Shown here one piece after another: positions 15,697 to 25,537 of a stretch of DNA of 54,241 nt. Each line of letters opens with the position of its first letter. Position 1 is the stretch's first letter. The position numbers and the translations under genes were made by a program. The notes under the pieces are model-generated. The model was not told the origin of the DNA and did not search any database. It was given only the letters and a program-made list of their open reading frames with translations. This DNA comes from Roseburia sp. 1XD42-34 (GTDB taxonomy: Bacteria > Bacillota > Bacilli > Bacillales > Amphibacillaceae), in contig NZ_QWLJ01000033.1 of assembly GCF_009917385.1 (NCBI RefSeq), positions 1 to 54,241 on the forward strand. Reading direction: 5' to 3'.

Positions 15697-17613
15697 CTAA
15701 AGCGTCTTTAATAGCAATTTTTTTATAAGTGGTGCAAAATGATTGGGAAGCTCTGCTACATTTGGAACAAGTATTCTTTCTCTTCCATAAATATTTTGCA
15801 TCCATTGATCCTCAAGCTCATCAATCTCACCGTCGGCCAGAAATGTACCAATTACTTCTATTCCTTGCTTCCTTGCCTCTATTACTGCTAAATTCGTATC
15901 CACAATTCCATTTTGATTATAGTTTGCAGCGGCTGGCTCTCCGTCTGAAAACACAAGTAAAAATTTATTCTTCTCTCGTCTGGCAGCAAGCTCCTCCGTG
16001 GCTACACGAATACTAAACCCATCGCGATTATCCTCTTGGGGTTCAAGTTGCATTATCTTAGGGCCGTTAGATGCATAAAAAGAGTCCGTAAAAGAATGAA
16101 TGACATGAAAATAGTTTGGTTGATAATGCTCCTTCACTTCCATTGCATCTTCCCAAAAACCAATAATGGAATGCGGAATATGAAAAGCTTTTAGCACTTC
16201 GTGAAATAACACAATTCCACGCTTTGTTTCCTCCATTTTCCCATACATGGAAGCCGAACAATCAACTAATAACGTAAATGCGGCATCAAACTCCTTTGCC
16301 TCCTCGTTCTTTTTATAGAAAATTCGCGGTTTCTCATCAAGGAAAATGGGCAGCAGCTTTCTGGATAAACGCCCAGCCATAATATCTTTTCTAGGGGCGT
16401 TCTGTTTATGCTCCAAAGCCTTTTTTAGTATATTTGCCAGCTTTCGCTTATACGGCTCGACATCATTCACATACTTATCATATAGGGATAACTCTGATTC
16501 GGTTGGGGTTACAGTTCGTTTAATCAGCTTTACTGCATCTTTATTCTCTCCTCCATATTTATCTTGATCACGTTTCCCTTGCTTATTTTCCTGCTTATCT
16601 AGTGACTCTAGATCCGAGTAATCTTTGTTTTTTGTTTGACCTGAAGCACCCTGTATCGTTCCCATAGCTTGATCGCCATCTTCTGTTTCCCTTGCTCCAT
16701 TTCCCTTCAAATTGGTTTTCGTTCCAACCTCTAGTTCAAACTGCAGAAAAGTTTGCTTGCGGTTGCTGTTCTCGTTTTCTCTATGCCATGTCGAAAACGT
16801 TTCGTCAATATATTCGTTTTTGTCTTCATCCAAATCTTCTTTATCGTCATTTTCCAATGCGTCCGTTCGAGTTAATTCATCAAATAAAGTATTTTTAGAA
16901 AAAGCATCGACATGGCTGATTGGAAGTACAAAATAATCGTGAAGCATGTCGATATAATTATTGGCCGACAATTCTTTAAGGATGTCGAGCGAAATTCGCG
17001 CAATATCGCGCGTGTTTTTCGCTTCAAAGACTGCAAATAAACATGGAGCAAGCTTTTCAAGTTGTTCAAGCTGCTTAAATGTTGCTCTTGGAAAACTCGG
17101 CTCCGGAACATCAGCCTGGATGCGTAAATAAATTAAACAGAATAATTCATCAAGGGCAAGCCCCCTCGTTACATGGGCAGCACGATCATTGTCAAATTGA
17201 TGCTCTAAATAGCTTTTTCTGATTGAAAATGCTCCCCTCGTGCCGGGTCGATCCTGCTTAATTCTTTCCTCGAGCCGTATATCTTCTAATAAAGCAAATA
17301 ATTGTCCACCAAATTTAGACAATGACGAACCGCTTAATGTCTCTACGTATTGTTGCATTGCCTGTACATCTGTATAAAAGAGCGAGCCAATTGTTCGTAA
17401 GTAAATATCCGTTTTCAAGCCGGCTACTTGATATTCCCTTTTTGCAGTATCCCAAGTTCTGCTTGCACTTACTTCCCGATCGACTAGGTCAATATACGAA
17501 CCAAACCGATAGATAAGTTTGAGATCAGGGATTCCTGATAAAACAGCAGCCAAGTCTTGTAACTGACGAAATAAATCGGTGTCTATGGTGCTGTGATGAA
17601 ATCGATACATCAT
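15697..17613 (-). CDS. yojO: VWA-domain protein, NorD/CobT-like (YojO-like)
   Basis: The 638-aa protein has an N-terminal helical region (1-240), an acidic low-complexity linker (about 250-365) and a C-terminal von Willebrand A domain with the MIDAS motif DCSAS (451-455) and FSDGEP further on. Such proteins pair with MoxR/NorQ AAA+ ATPases to remodel or insert metal centres in client enzymes; the client here is unknown. The start is one of two adjacent ATGs after TTAGGAGTATGG. It begins 8 bp after the AAA+ gene stop, so the two form an operon. Size and partner match B. subtilis YojO. Confidence 0.82.
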   Translation of the reverse strand: MMYRFHHSTIDTDLFRQLQDLAAVLSGIPDLKLIYRFGSYIDLVDREVSASRTWDTAKREYQVAGLKTDIYLRTIGSLFYTDVQAMQQYVETLSGSSLSKFGGQLFALLEDIRLEERIKQDRPGTRGAFSIRKSYLEHQFDNDRAAHVTRGLALDELFCLIYLRIQADVPEPSFPRATFKQLEQLEKLAPCLFAVFEAKNTRDIARISLDILKELSANNYIDMLHDYFVLPISHVDAFSKNTLFDELTRTDALENDDKEDLDEDKNEYIDETFSTWHRENENSNRKQTFLQFELEVGTKTNLKGNGARETEDGDQAMGTIQGASGQTKNKDYSDLESLDKQENKQGKRDQDKYGGENKDAVKLIKRTVTPTESELSLYDKYVNDVEPYKRKLANILKKALEHKQNAPRKDIMAGRLSRKLLPIFLDEKPRIFYKKNEEAKEFDAAFTLLVDCSASMYGKMEETKRGIVLFHEVLKAFHIPHSIIGFWEDAMEVKEHYQPNYFHVIHSFTDSFYASNGPKIMQLEPQEDNRDGFSIRVATEELAARREKNKFLLVFSDGEPAAANYNQNGIVDTNLAVIEARKQGIEVIGTFLADGEIDELEDQWMQNIYGRERILVPNVAELPNHFAPLIKKLLLKTL

Positions 17614-17621
17614 CCATACTC

Positions 17622-18497
17622 CTAACTAAATAATGTTTCCGCTAAACTCATGACAAATTCTCGTTCACGGTCTTCATCCAATTTATCAGCGATCGCCCGT
17701 TGAATAGCACGTCTAGCAGGTATATGTTTGCTTAAATCGCAAGCATCTAATAAGGCACGAATAGAAGCTCCATCCTCTGCAATTTTCCCTTGAGCTACTG
17801 CTTGAATAAGGTCATTGGACAATTTTACAAATAAATCAATTACCGTCTCGTCAACCAGCTGTGTATTACCGAGAATTAACTGCTTTAGTTGTTCTCCTTG
17901 AATATAAGGAATTTCAATCACGATAAATCGATTTTTAAGTGCCTCATTTAATGGAACAGTACCTACATAACCTTCATTAATTGCAGCAATAACGTTAAAT
18001 CCGGTACGTGCTGTAACCAACTCATTTGTAAAAGGATTCGTAATCGAACGTCGGTAGTCCAGCACGCCATTTATGATTGGAAGTGTCTCTGGCTTTGCCA
18101 TATTAATTTCATCTATATATAAAAAAGTTCCATGCTCCATTGCTTTAATCACCGGACCAGGGATAAATTCGATTACTTGCTTTTCCCCCTCATAATTAAG
18201 TGTTTTAAAGCCAAGCAAGCTTTCTGCATCTATATCGACCGAGGAGTTGATGCTAAACATGGGCTGTTGAAACAGATTGGATAATGTCTCAGCAAACTTT
18301 GTTTTCCCGGCTCCAGTTGGACCTTTTAGTAAAATGTTTTTTCCCAATAAAAGAGCTGTAATAGCATCAGTGACTATTTCCTTATTCGGTGGCATATAGC
18401 CGCCTTCCCTGATTAGCGCTGTATAGGTTGTGGAATTTGTCTTGTAATGTTCTAATTGCTCTTTTATGCTTTCTGGTAGTTCGTCTTTAATTTGCAT
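17622..18497 (-). CDS. yojN: MoxR/NorQ-type AAA+ ATPase (YojN-like)
   Basis: AAA+ ATPase of 291 aa with Walker A GPTGAGKT (59-66), Walker B FLYIDEIN (126-132, DE at 129-130) and a sensor-type AAINEG motif. MoxR/NorQ ATPases act with VWA partners as chaperones for enzyme activation. I choose ATG 18497 (MQIKDEL) because AAAGGAGC lies upstream; a frame extension to 18593 has no ribosome binding site. It is first in the operon with the VWA gene. There is no nitric-oxide reductase nearby, so the NorQ name would mislead. Confidence 0.85.
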   Translation of the reverse strand: MQIKDELPESIKEQLEHYKTNSTTYTALIREGGYMPPNKEIVTDAITALLLGKNILLKGPTGAGKTKFAETLSNLFQQPMFSINSSVDIDAESLLGFKTLNYEGEKQVIEFIPGPVIKAMEHGTFLYIDEINMAKPETLPIINGVLDYRRSITNPFTNELVTARTGFNVIAAINEGYVGTVPLNEALKNRFIVIEIPYIQGEQLKQLILGNTQLVDETVIDLFVKLSNDLIQAVAQGKIAEDGASIRALLDACDLSKHIPARRAIQRAIADKLDEDREREFVMSLAETLFS

Positions 18498-18650
18498 ACG
18501 TATAAATGCTCCTTTCAGGGTTATTGTACCCTGTTTGAAGGAATTACAAAAGTTAGCTGTTTCATACGGCAAGGCAATTTCTTTAAAATACACATATTAT
18601 TAATAAGTTGCATATTAATATAAAGAATCAACCATCACACCAAAACTAGA

Positions 18651-18679
18651 GAGCACAATCTGCTTTATAGATTGTGCTC
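18651..18679 (-). terminator. Terminator after the NADP oxidoreductase
   Basis: GAGCACAATCT / AGATTGTGCTC is an 11-bp perfect stem with a 7-nt loop, 19 bp after the stop. The T-run is poor (TCTAGTTTTGG). Confidence 0.6.
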
Positions 18680-18697
18680 CAATTATATGTTCTATTT

Positions 18698-19711
18698 TTA
18701 CTTTTGCTCCGCTACCTTCACCAGTTGCTTCCCGATGTTCTCGCCTGTAAACAAACCGATAAACGCATCAGGAATTGATTCAAACCCTTCTCTGATAGTC
18801 TCTTCATATTTTATCTCCCCACTGGCTATTGCTTTTCCTAACTCTTCATATGCTTCCTTAAAGTGGTCCGCAAAATCACCTACTAAAAAGCCTTGCATTT
18901 TGGCTCTAGCTTTAATCAAATATGTTTGTACTCGGAGACCGATATCACGTTCTCCCGCTTCCAAATTATAAGCAGAAATAGCACCACATACTGGTACACG
19001 TGCAAATGTATTTAATAACGGCCATACAGCGTCAGAAATCTCTCCTCCAACATTCTCAAAATAGATATCGATTCCATTTGGGCAGGTTTCCTTTAATTGC
19101 TGTGGCACATCTTCGTGTTTATAGACAATTGCGTCATCATAGCCTAATGTTTCTGTAATATAGTTTGCTTTTTCTTTGGAACCGACAATCCCTATTACGT
19201 GAGCGCCTGCTCTCTTAGCCAGCTGCCCTGCCACTTGACCGACTGCCCCCGCTGCACCTGAAATAACTACCGTTTCCCCTTGTTTTGGTTTGCCAATCTT
19301 CATCATGCCAAAGTAAGCTGTCAACCCCGGCATTCCCAAAGGTCCAAGAGCAACACTTGGACGTAAGCCAAATGTATTTACCTTCCGCACTTGATCGGCT
19401 TTAACGACATGATACTCTTGAAAGTCCAGCATTCCAGTGACAATATCACCTTGTTGGAATTGCTCACTTTTTGAAGTGACAACTTGAGCGACGACACCGC
19501 CGTTTAACGGGGCTCCGATTTGGAATGGTTCTATATACGAAGGACCATCTACCATTCTCCCACGCATATATGGGTCAACGGAAACATATAACGTTTTTAA
19601 CAATAGTTGCTCATGACCAGGATTCTCTACATCAATCTCTTTAAAGGCAAACGTATTAACATTCGGCAATCCATTTGGGCGTTCATTTAAAACGAGCTGT
19701 TGCTGTTTCAC
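18698..19711 (-). CDS. yfmJ: NADP-dependent oxidoreductase, MDR/leukotriene-dehydrogenase type
   Basis: Zinc-independent medium-chain reductase that reduces the alkenal/alkenone double bond in related enzymes. An N-terminal GroES-like domain with DPYMRGRM is followed by a Rossmann fold with SGAAGAVGQVAGQLAK and PNGIDIYFENVGG. Length is 337 aa, close to B. subtilis YfmJ. The start is GTG at 19711 (VKQQQLVLNER) because AGAGGAGG precedes it; an upstream frame extension contains that box. It is monocistronic, with a terminator downstream. The physiological substrate is unknown; detoxification of reactive carbonyls is the usual suggestion. Confidence 0.85.
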   Translation of the reverse strand: MKQQQLVLNERPNGLPNVNTFAFKEIDVENPGHEQLLLKTLYVSVDPYMRGRMVDGPSYIEPFQIGAPLNGGVVAQVVTSKSEQFQQGDIVTGMLDFQEYHVVKADQVRKVNTFGLRPSVALGPLGMPGLTAYFGMMKIGKPKQGETVVISGAAGAVGQVAGQLAKRAGAHVIGIVGSKEKANYITETLGYDDAIVYKHEDVPQQLKETCPNGIDIYFENVGGEISDAVWPLLNTFARVPVCGAISAYNLEAGERDIGLRVQTYLIKARAKMQGFLVGDFADHFKEAYEELGKAIASGEIKYEETIREGFESIPDAFIGLFTGENIGKQLVKVAEQK

Positions 19712-20163
19712 TCTATTCCTCCTCTGCATAATTTGAGAAAATACATAACTTAGTTTACGCCATAACAAATCATTAAAAAGATGATTTGCTTCCATTTATG
19801 GATGCGTTTCTTTATGTATTACCCGTTTTGAACAATGCTAACACGATGGATTTATTTATGCTACCCATTAGCATATGCTTCTTTCACCCTTAAACCGATG
19901 GTTAGGTTAGTATTATAATAATATATATCTAAGGTCGGTTAAACAAATCGGTTATTTATGTTATCTTTCACTTAAACGTTATCCAACTCCTTGAAGAAAG
20001 AAGTTTACAGCAGATGATACGCGGGATATGATTTTCAAACTAATACAAATAAACTCCTTCTTGTGAACACTGATAGGGAGTTTATTTGGTTGCATAATGA
20101 TTTATTTTTACAAGAAATCCCACTGGTGTCGAATTCAGCTAAGTTTTTGAACATCCTTTGTCC

Positions 20164-20315
20164 ACGAACAAAGGCGAAAGCGCCCGTTTAGCAACGTAGC
20201 AACTAACCAATGATGACTTATCGTAGGGCGGTACCTAGTTGCTGGGCTCATGCGCCGGACGTGGCTATTCCGTTATATCGGTATCCCAATGCCAAAATTT
20301 TTATACTTTCTTCTC
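20164..20315 (+). repeat. Family A repeat, copy A5 (internally deleted)
   Basis: It has CGAACAAAGGCGAAAGCGCCC at the left, then jumps to CCAATGATGACTTATCGTAG and continues through CTAGTTGCTGGGCTCATGCG to the TTTTTATACTTTCTTC tail. The middle ~90 bp are absent. It lies between two minus-strand genes. Confidence 0.8.
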
Positions 20316-20319
20316 TCTC

Positions 20320-20351
20320 AAAAAAAAGAAGCACCACCTTTTCGATGCTTC
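20320..20351 (-). terminator. Terminator of the drd operon
   Basis: On the minus strand, GAAGCATC pairs with GGTGCTTC (one G-T pair), followed by TTTTTTTT. It starts 35 bp after the drdA stop. Confidence 0.85.
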
Positions 20352-20385
20352 TTGTCTGATCCATTACACAGAAAACATATTTAAC

Positions 20386-21045
20386 TCACTCTTGACCGTA
20401 TGTCCTTAATTGCCCGTACGTATCAAATTTTTCAACAACCTCTTCAAGTGCCTCGTCTGATAAAAGGACTGGTTTGCCTATACTACGCGCACGGTAGTAG
20501 AGCTTTGCAATAAATTCAATATCTTTTGCAACTGAAAAAGACGCAGGTAAATCTCCGCCAACGGCAATAACCCCATGATTACCAAGAAGCAAGCCTTTAT
20601 CATTCCCTATCTTATGGAAAACCTCTTCTGCTAATTCATACGTACCGAACGTTTTATAATCACAGCAGCGAATTTTATTGCCCACTGATCCAATGATATA
20701 ATGTAGTGGCAAGATTTCCTCATGTAAACAAGCAAATACAGTCGCATACTCCGAATGGGTGTGCACCACCGAGTTCACATGGGCTGTTCGTTGATAAAAA
20801 ATGCGGTGCATATCGTACTCGCTGGAAGGCTTACGATTACCTTCCAAAACCTCACCTTCAAGATTTAGTAGTACGATATCTTCCTCTTTAATCTCTGGAT
20901 AAGGAATACCGCTTGGTGAAATCAGCATCACTTGGTCTTCGCGAATAAATATACTAATATTTCCCCCGGTACCAGTCGTTAGCTTCTCTTCTAATAGTTT
21001 ATTTCCATATTCCACAATTTGTTTCCGTTTTTCAACATATTTCAT
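20386..21045 (-). CDS. drdA: Class II aldolase, likely 5-deoxyribulose-1-phosphate aldolase
   Basis: Fuculose-phosphate-aldolase fold of 219 aa. Catalytic Glu76 lies in KPSSEYDMH; zinc ligands are His95 and His97 (VVHTHSEY) and His157 (LLGNHG). Beside a sugar-1-P isomerase and a kinase, it should split 5-deoxyribulose-1-phosphate to DHAP plus acetaldehyde (known for Bacillus thuringiensis DrdA); methylthioribulose-1-P is an alternative substrate. The start is ATG 21045 with GAGGATAATACA upstream, preferred over an earlier ATG. It is last in the operon, 313 bp from drdI, with repeat B3 in that gap. It is paralogous to fucA at 48444-49088. Confidence 0.78.
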   Translation of the reverse strand: MKYVEKRKQIVEYGNKLLEEKLTTGTGGNISIFIREDQVMLISPSGIPYPEIKEEDIVLLNLEGEVLEGNRKPSSEYDMHRIFYQRTAHVNSVVHTHSEYATVFACLHEEILPLHYIIGSVGNKIRCCDYKTFGTYELAEEVFHKIGNDKGLLLGNHGVIAVGGDLPASFSVAKDIEFIAKLYYRARSIGKPVLLSDEALEEVVEKFDTYGQLRTYGQE

Positions 21046-21084
21046 TGTATTATCCTCACTCATTATAGTTTTCTCACATGATCA

Positions 21085-21290
21085 CATAGTGAATCTTCCA
21101 TCAGCAGGGGTTTTACTTCCTCAACTGATTAGTAGTACGCAAGAGTATGACCTAAACACCCGAACAAAGTTTGGCAATCGACTTGCCAGTTAGACCCTCC
21201 ACTTCTAATGTTTTAGTGCTTTACGCATAGGATTAAGTCAGATGTCTTACTGCCAGTTATTCGCGTGAAAAACTCATCCTGTGATCCTGG
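21085..21290 (+). repeat. Family B repeat, copy B3, inside the drd operon
   Basis: It begins CATAGTGAATCTTCCATCAG, has the core GATTAGTAGTACGCAAGAGTATGACCTAAA, then the module-C style GACTTGCCAGTTAGACCCTCC and TACTGCCAGTTAT. It lies between drdI and drdA, antisense to both. Confidence 0.7.
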
Positions 21291-21358
21291 TCATCCATCC
21301 TTTCCAAAGATGATGATGGCAAAAGATATGACTCATAATTTTTTATATGGCCTGCTTT

Positions 21359-22411
21359 TTAATAAAAACGGGTCTCTTCCTCAGAAAAATATGTAGCTAA
21401 ATCATAAGGAGAATAGACACCTTTATCTGTTACAATTCCGCTTATTCGCGATGGGCTAGTAATATCAAAAGACGGATAGATAGCTTGAACTCCTGCTAAT
21501 GTATTGGGGATTCCCCGATACGCTAACACTTGTTTTGGATCACGTTCTTCAATCACAATATCTTCCTTTGTCTGCTTATCTGTATCTGGAATCCCTGTAA
21601 CATAGTAAGGAACTTCATAGTGTTGACCGACAATAGCCATCTGATTGGTACCAATTTTATTGGCTATATGACCGTCCCTTGCGATCGAATCAGCTGCTGA
21701 CGTAAACACATCAATATGTTTATATTCCATTGCATAGGCTACCATGTTATCAGTAATGACCGTTGTTGGAAAGCCTAAATCAATTGCACAGCTAGAGGTT
21801 AAACGTGCACCTTGCAAATACGGGCGTGTTTCTGCACAAAAAATCTCCAAATCTTTATTTTCTGATCTCGCAGCTCGCAGGAAGGTGCCGACTATAGTTT
21901 CTCCGAAGCATTGTGTTAAGATCTTTCCGTTATGAGGCATCAACTTGATTAAATGCTTGCCCACTTGATCCATAATCGAATACCGGCGATTCAAAGAATC
22001 TACCGTTGATAGAAAAATAGCTTCAATCGGATCCTCACCCTTTGCTAGCGCTGCTTTTCCTACGTTGAAGCATCCCTTTGTGATTTTTCCCATTCGGTTG
22101 GCCGTGGTTGGTCGTGCATAAGCAAGCGTGTGAGCTGCTTTTTCTAAAAAAGCTACTTGCTCTGCTTCTTTTTTTCCCCGCGTTTCATAAGCCGCTAAAG
22201 CCATGCCCATACCAGCTGCCGTATATGGTCCGGCACTTTGCGTCACCATATCTGTAATCGCTTGGGCAACCTCTTGGTGAGTCGTACATTCTACAAACCG
22301 CACTTCTGTCGGGTAAATCCGGCGATCTAATATTCTTACTTTGCCATTTTCATACCAAGCTACATTCTCATATGTCAATAAAAATGGCAAATCATAATCA
22401 GCACGTTGCAT
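21359..22411 (-). CDS. drdI: 5-deoxyribose-1-phosphate isomerase (MtnA paralogue)
   Basis: eIF2B/MtnA-fold aldose-1-phosphate isomerase of 350 aa. The catalytic pair is conserved: Cys168 in LTQCFGE and Asp241 in SAADSIARDG, followed by ANKIGT. The Cys region reads TQCFGE instead of the THCNTG of true MtnA, which fits the DrdI subgroup converting 5-deoxyribose-1-P to 5-deoxyribulose-1-P. The ATG at 22411 has GAGGAGG upstream. It lies 25 bp after drdK, so cotranscription is expected. No mtnW/X/D or mtnB genes are nearby, arguing against a full methionine-salvage locus. Confidence 0.8.
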   Translation of the reverse strand: MQRADYDLPFLLTYENVAWYENGKVRILDRRIYPTEVRFVECTTHQEVAQAITDMVTQSAGPYTAAGMGMALAAYETRGKKEAEQVAFLEKAAHTLAYARPTTANRMGKITKGCFNVGKAALAKGEDPIEAIFLSTVDSLNRRYSIMDQVGKHLIKLMPHNGKILTQCFGETIVGTFLRAARSENKDLEIFCAETRPYLQGARLTSSCAIDLGFPTTVITDNMVAYAMEYKHIDVFTSAADSIARDGHIANKIGTNQMAIVGQHYEVPYYVTGIPDTDKQTKEDIVIEERDPKQVLAYRGIPNTLAGVQAIYPSFDITSPSRISGIVTDKGVYSPYDLATYFSEEETRFY

Positions 22412-22436
22412 CTTCAACAACCTCCTCAAGTCGTAG

Positions 22437-23639
22437 TTAAGCCATTATCATATTAAAACGGCGAACTAATTCCGTACCTGTTACGATCTCTTTCCGTTGT
22501 GTAATTAATTCTATTCCCATCTTAAGCAGTGCACGTTCCATCGCAATACGTTCTTCTCCAAGCGGCGCTTCTGACACTTCTTTTACTTTGGAATCACCGA
22601 TGACACGACGAATGATTTCTGTTCCTGCATATCCTAAAGAATCAGCCATCACTTCAGCTAAGTAAGACGCCTTAAATATCGCCTTTGTATAGAGTGGTAA
22701 CGTTACTCGTTCATTATAAACAGCTACAAGTTTATCCTTCACCTGATCATAAACCTCAGCAATGGTAAGTTCTAACCATGCTTGAAACTGCTTATCTCCA
22801 TTGTAATAATGAGCACGCGCTAATGGAAAGAATAAATTTCCAATGACGTTCCCGATATCGTAGCCCATCGGCCCATAGAAAGCAAACTCCGGATCAATGA
22901 CTTTTATACCCTCTTGATTAATAAAAATCGAGCCAGAATGTAAATCTCCGTGTACTAAAGCTTGGGCATTGTTCATATACTTGTTGCGCAGTGTTGCTAC
23001 ATGACTGACTAATGCGTCATTCTGATAAATATGTTCTTCGACAAACTGTTGGTTAGCTTCAATAATAATATTTTGGCCTTTATAGTTATAATACGGCTCT
23101 GTAAACACAAGGTCTTCACTAATGTCACACATATCTACATTGGTAAAATTCTTGACCAACTCTTTTTTCTCGTGACGATCCCAGCATAAATCCGTTGTTG
23201 GTAATAGCGCCTTTGCTAAAAAAGTACTTATTTCTTCTGCAAAATTCGGAAAGATTTGTTCCTCCATTAATTCATAACGTAAATTCTTAAACGCAGAGAT
23301 ATCCTCCATCGTTAGTGCGCTCATCGTTTCATGATAATTAAAAATTTCCGGGATAAATTCCGGCACTAAATCGTACTGTATTTTTAAAATATCTGCTTCA
23401 ATTTTGTTTCGTGAAATATCCAGTGGACGACCAGAAGATCGTAGTAATACATCCGCTTGTTTCACGACGACACTCTTTCCTGATGTTTCATCGACCACTT
23501 GAAACACGTAATTAATATTACCATCGCCAATTTCACTTACCGTAAGTTTTGCATGTTTAGAAAATAGCTCCAGCTCTTCGGTCACAAATTCTTTTACATC
23601 TCTATGGGACATTAAAAAATGCTGTGTAAATTTAGACAA
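22437..23639 (-). CDS. drdK: 5-deoxyribose / methylthioribose kinase
   Basis: APH-fold kinase of the MtnK family, 400 aa. It has the G-loop GDGNINYVF (38-46), the catalytic HGDLHSGSI (His230, Asp232) and the metal-binding DPE (249-251). It should phosphorylate C1 of 5-deoxyribose, or of methylthioribose if this is a salvage kinase. I choose TTG at 23639 because GGAGGAGAGTACG precedes it; a frame extension to 23696 includes that box. It is first of drdK-drdI-drdA, 344 bp downstream of the NhaC-type transporter on the same strand. The gap 23640-23983 has no clear terminator or promoter. Confidence 0.8.
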   Translation of the reverse strand: MSKFTQHFLMSHRDVKEFVTEELELFSKHAKLTVSEIGDGNINYVFQVVDETSGKSVVVKQADVLLRSSGRPLDISRNKIEADILKIQYDLVPEFIPEIFNYHETMSALTMEDISAFKNLRYELMEEQIFPNFAEEISTFLAKALLPTTDLCWDRHEKKELVKNFTNVDMCDISEDLVFTEPYYNYKGQNIIIEANQQFVEEHIYQNDALVSHVATLRNKYMNNAQALVHGDLHSGSIFINQEGIKVIDPEFAFYGPMGYDIGNVIGNLFFPLARAHYYNGDKQFQAWLELTIAEVYDQVKDKLVAVYNERVTLPLYTKAIFKASYLAEVMADSLGYAGTEIIRRVIGDSKVKEVSEAPLGEERIAMERALLKMGIELITQRKEIVTGTELVRRFNMIMA

Positions 23640-23983
23640 CGTACTCTCCTCCTGTTGACTTTTTTGATTGACATATATATTTCCGAAAGCTTTCATGAAC
23701 TCTTAAAATGGAACAAAATTCGCCAAAGCCTCTATAAGTTCTTTGACATGTCTTTTTCCCTAACACATGTTACTATTATTATATAAGCTGTTCTTTTATA
23801 ACTGAATATAAAAGGTTTCATGGAGAATACTACTCATACCTTCCATGTGTAAAATATTCAGGGTACAAAAGAATATTCATTTTCACTAACGAGGAACTTC
23901 CCAAAGCTGATTATAAGACGAGTCGGACAACCGTCTCAGAAGAGAAGCTCCTGCGTATATTGACTGTTAAGTAATTCACATAA

Positions 23984-25312
23984 TTAGTTAACCTTTACAT
24001 CTTTCCCTTTTGGAAAACCTATTGCAATAGAAATTAACCCGACTACAATCATTAAAATAGAGTACCAGTTATAGGGCATAATACTAACAGGTGATACTCC
24101 TGCCATTCCACCAATTACTAATAATTGCCCAGCATAAGGTAACAAACCATTAAATGCAGAAGAGAATACATCTAACAAACTTGCTGTACGTGAACGCGAG
24201 ATACCGAATTCATCAGATATATCTTTTGCTAATGGTCCTGCAGCTATAATCGAAATCGTGTTATTCGTAGTTGAAATATCCATTAGGCTAACAAGAGCTG
24301 CAATAGATAACTCTCCACCACGTGCTGTTTTCGTTTTTCTAGTAAGTGTATGAAGAAGCCAATCAATTCCTCCGAGATATTTCATCAATGCGACAAGTCC
24401 ACCAACCAAAATAGCAATAATAGCCATATCTTCCATGCTCCTCATGCCATCATGAGCAATCTTCATGAACTCGATAATCGTAAAATCTCCATGGTATAAA
24501 CCAATGAACATACCTGCAAAAATTCCTGTAACCATCACTGTAATTACTTGAATACCGATTAATGACAAAACGATAACTAGCAAATACGGAATAATGTTTA
24601 TCAAGCTGTATTCATAAGAACCAGAGATGGAAACGGTATCTATGGGAACAAAAACCAATAATATTAAATTAATTACTACTGCCGGCAAAACCATTAGAAC
24701 GTTTGCTTTGAATTTATCTTTCATAGATATTTCTTGCGTACGGGTTGCAGCAATAGTTGTATCAGAAATAAAAGACAAGTTATCACCAAACATGGCAGCC
24801 CCTACAACAATCCCACATACCAGTGCTATATTACATCCGGTTTTATCAGCTATATCAATCGCTAGTGGTGCCAAAGCCGCTACCGTTCCCATGGATGTTC
24901 CCATTGAAAAGCTAAGTACACAACCAATTATAAACAAGCCTGGTAAAATCAAATTAGAAGGCAGAACACTTAAACCTAAATTTGTAACCGAATCAACAGC
25001 ATTCATTCCACTTGCTACACCATGAAATGCCCCAGCTAAAATAAAGATAATAACCATTAAGATCAATGTGTGATCGCCGCCACCTTTACAAAACATCGTC
25101 ACACGCTCTTCAAGCTTTGTTGGGTTGTCTTTATTCGACATCATTAATGCAATACCTGAGGCAATTAATATTCCAATCATTAATGGCATATTTTCAAAAT
25201 TACCTGAGATCAAACCAGTTAACATATATAAAGCCAAAAAGATGATTAGCGGAACAAGCCCTATAAATTTCCCTTTATTGGAAATTTTGTTTTTTTCTTC
25301 GTTTTTCTGCAT
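23984..25312 (-). CDS. NhaC-family Na+/H+ antiporter-like transporter
   Basis: Polytopic membrane protein of 442 aa with about 11-12 hydrophobic segments and NhaC/ion-transporter signatures such as SMGTSMGTVAALAP (about 136-149) and the repeat-like DISTTNNTISIIAAGPLA (about 343-360). NhaC relatives include Na+/H+, malate and other solute carriers. Its promoter-proximal place with drdK-I-A suggests it imports the deoxy-sugar or thio-sugar substrate, which is inference. The ATG is preceded by AGAGGAGAATCCTA. A strong promoter with a cre-like site lies upstream. Confidence 0.8.
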   Translation of the reverse strand: MQKNEEKNKISNKGKFIGLVPLIIFLALYMLTGLISGNFENMPLMIGILIASGIALMMSNKDNPTKLEERVTMFCKGGGDHTLILMVIIFILAGAFHGVASGMNAVDSVTNLGLSVLPSNLILPGLFIIGCVLSFSMGTSMGTVAALAPLAIDIADKTGCNIALVCGIVVGAAMFGDNLSFISDTTIAATRTQEISMKDKFKANVLMVLPAVVINLILLVFVPIDTVSISGSYEYSLINIIPYLLVIVLSLIGIQVITVMVTGIFAGMFIGLYHGDFTIIEFMKIAHDGMRSMEDMAIIAILVGGLVALMKYLGGIDWLLHTLTRKTKTARGGELSIAALVSLMDISTTNNTISIIAAGPLAKDISDEFGISRSRTASLLDVFSSAFNGLLPYAGQLLVIGGMAGVSPVSIMPYNWYSILMIVVGLISIAIGFPKGKDVKVN

Positions 25313-25410
25313 TAGGATTCTCCTCTTATCTAAGATAGTTAGAAAACAAGACTCCCCCCAACCTTAAATAAATCTTTACTCCTTTCCGCTATATTTATTT
25401 ATGAAACTTT

Positions 25411-25425
25411 ATGTATACGCTCCCA
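25411..25425. promoter_or_regulatory. cre-like CcpA site near the drd/transporter start
   Basis: ATGTATACGCTCCCA matches the cre consensus WTGNAANCGNWNNCW at all but one defined position. It sits just downstream of the predicted transcription start of the transporter, where CcpA binding represses. Confidence 0.6.
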
Positions 25426-25434
25426 ACGGAATTA

Positions 25435-25463
25435 ATCATAAGCGAGATAAAACAGATTGTCAA
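25435..25463 (-). promoter_or_regulatory. Sigma-A promoter of the transporter-drd operon
   Basis: On the minus strand, TTGACA (25463-25458), a 17-nt spacer and TATGAT (25440-25435) form a near-consensus promoter. The transcript start is predicted at about 25428, giving a ~115-nt leader. Confidence 0.8.
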
Positions 25464-25537
25464 TACATTTCAAAGAAATTCAAAATAATTTAGTTTGATT
25501 TATTTTAATTTATTTGTAAAAAGTTTGAAACCATACT

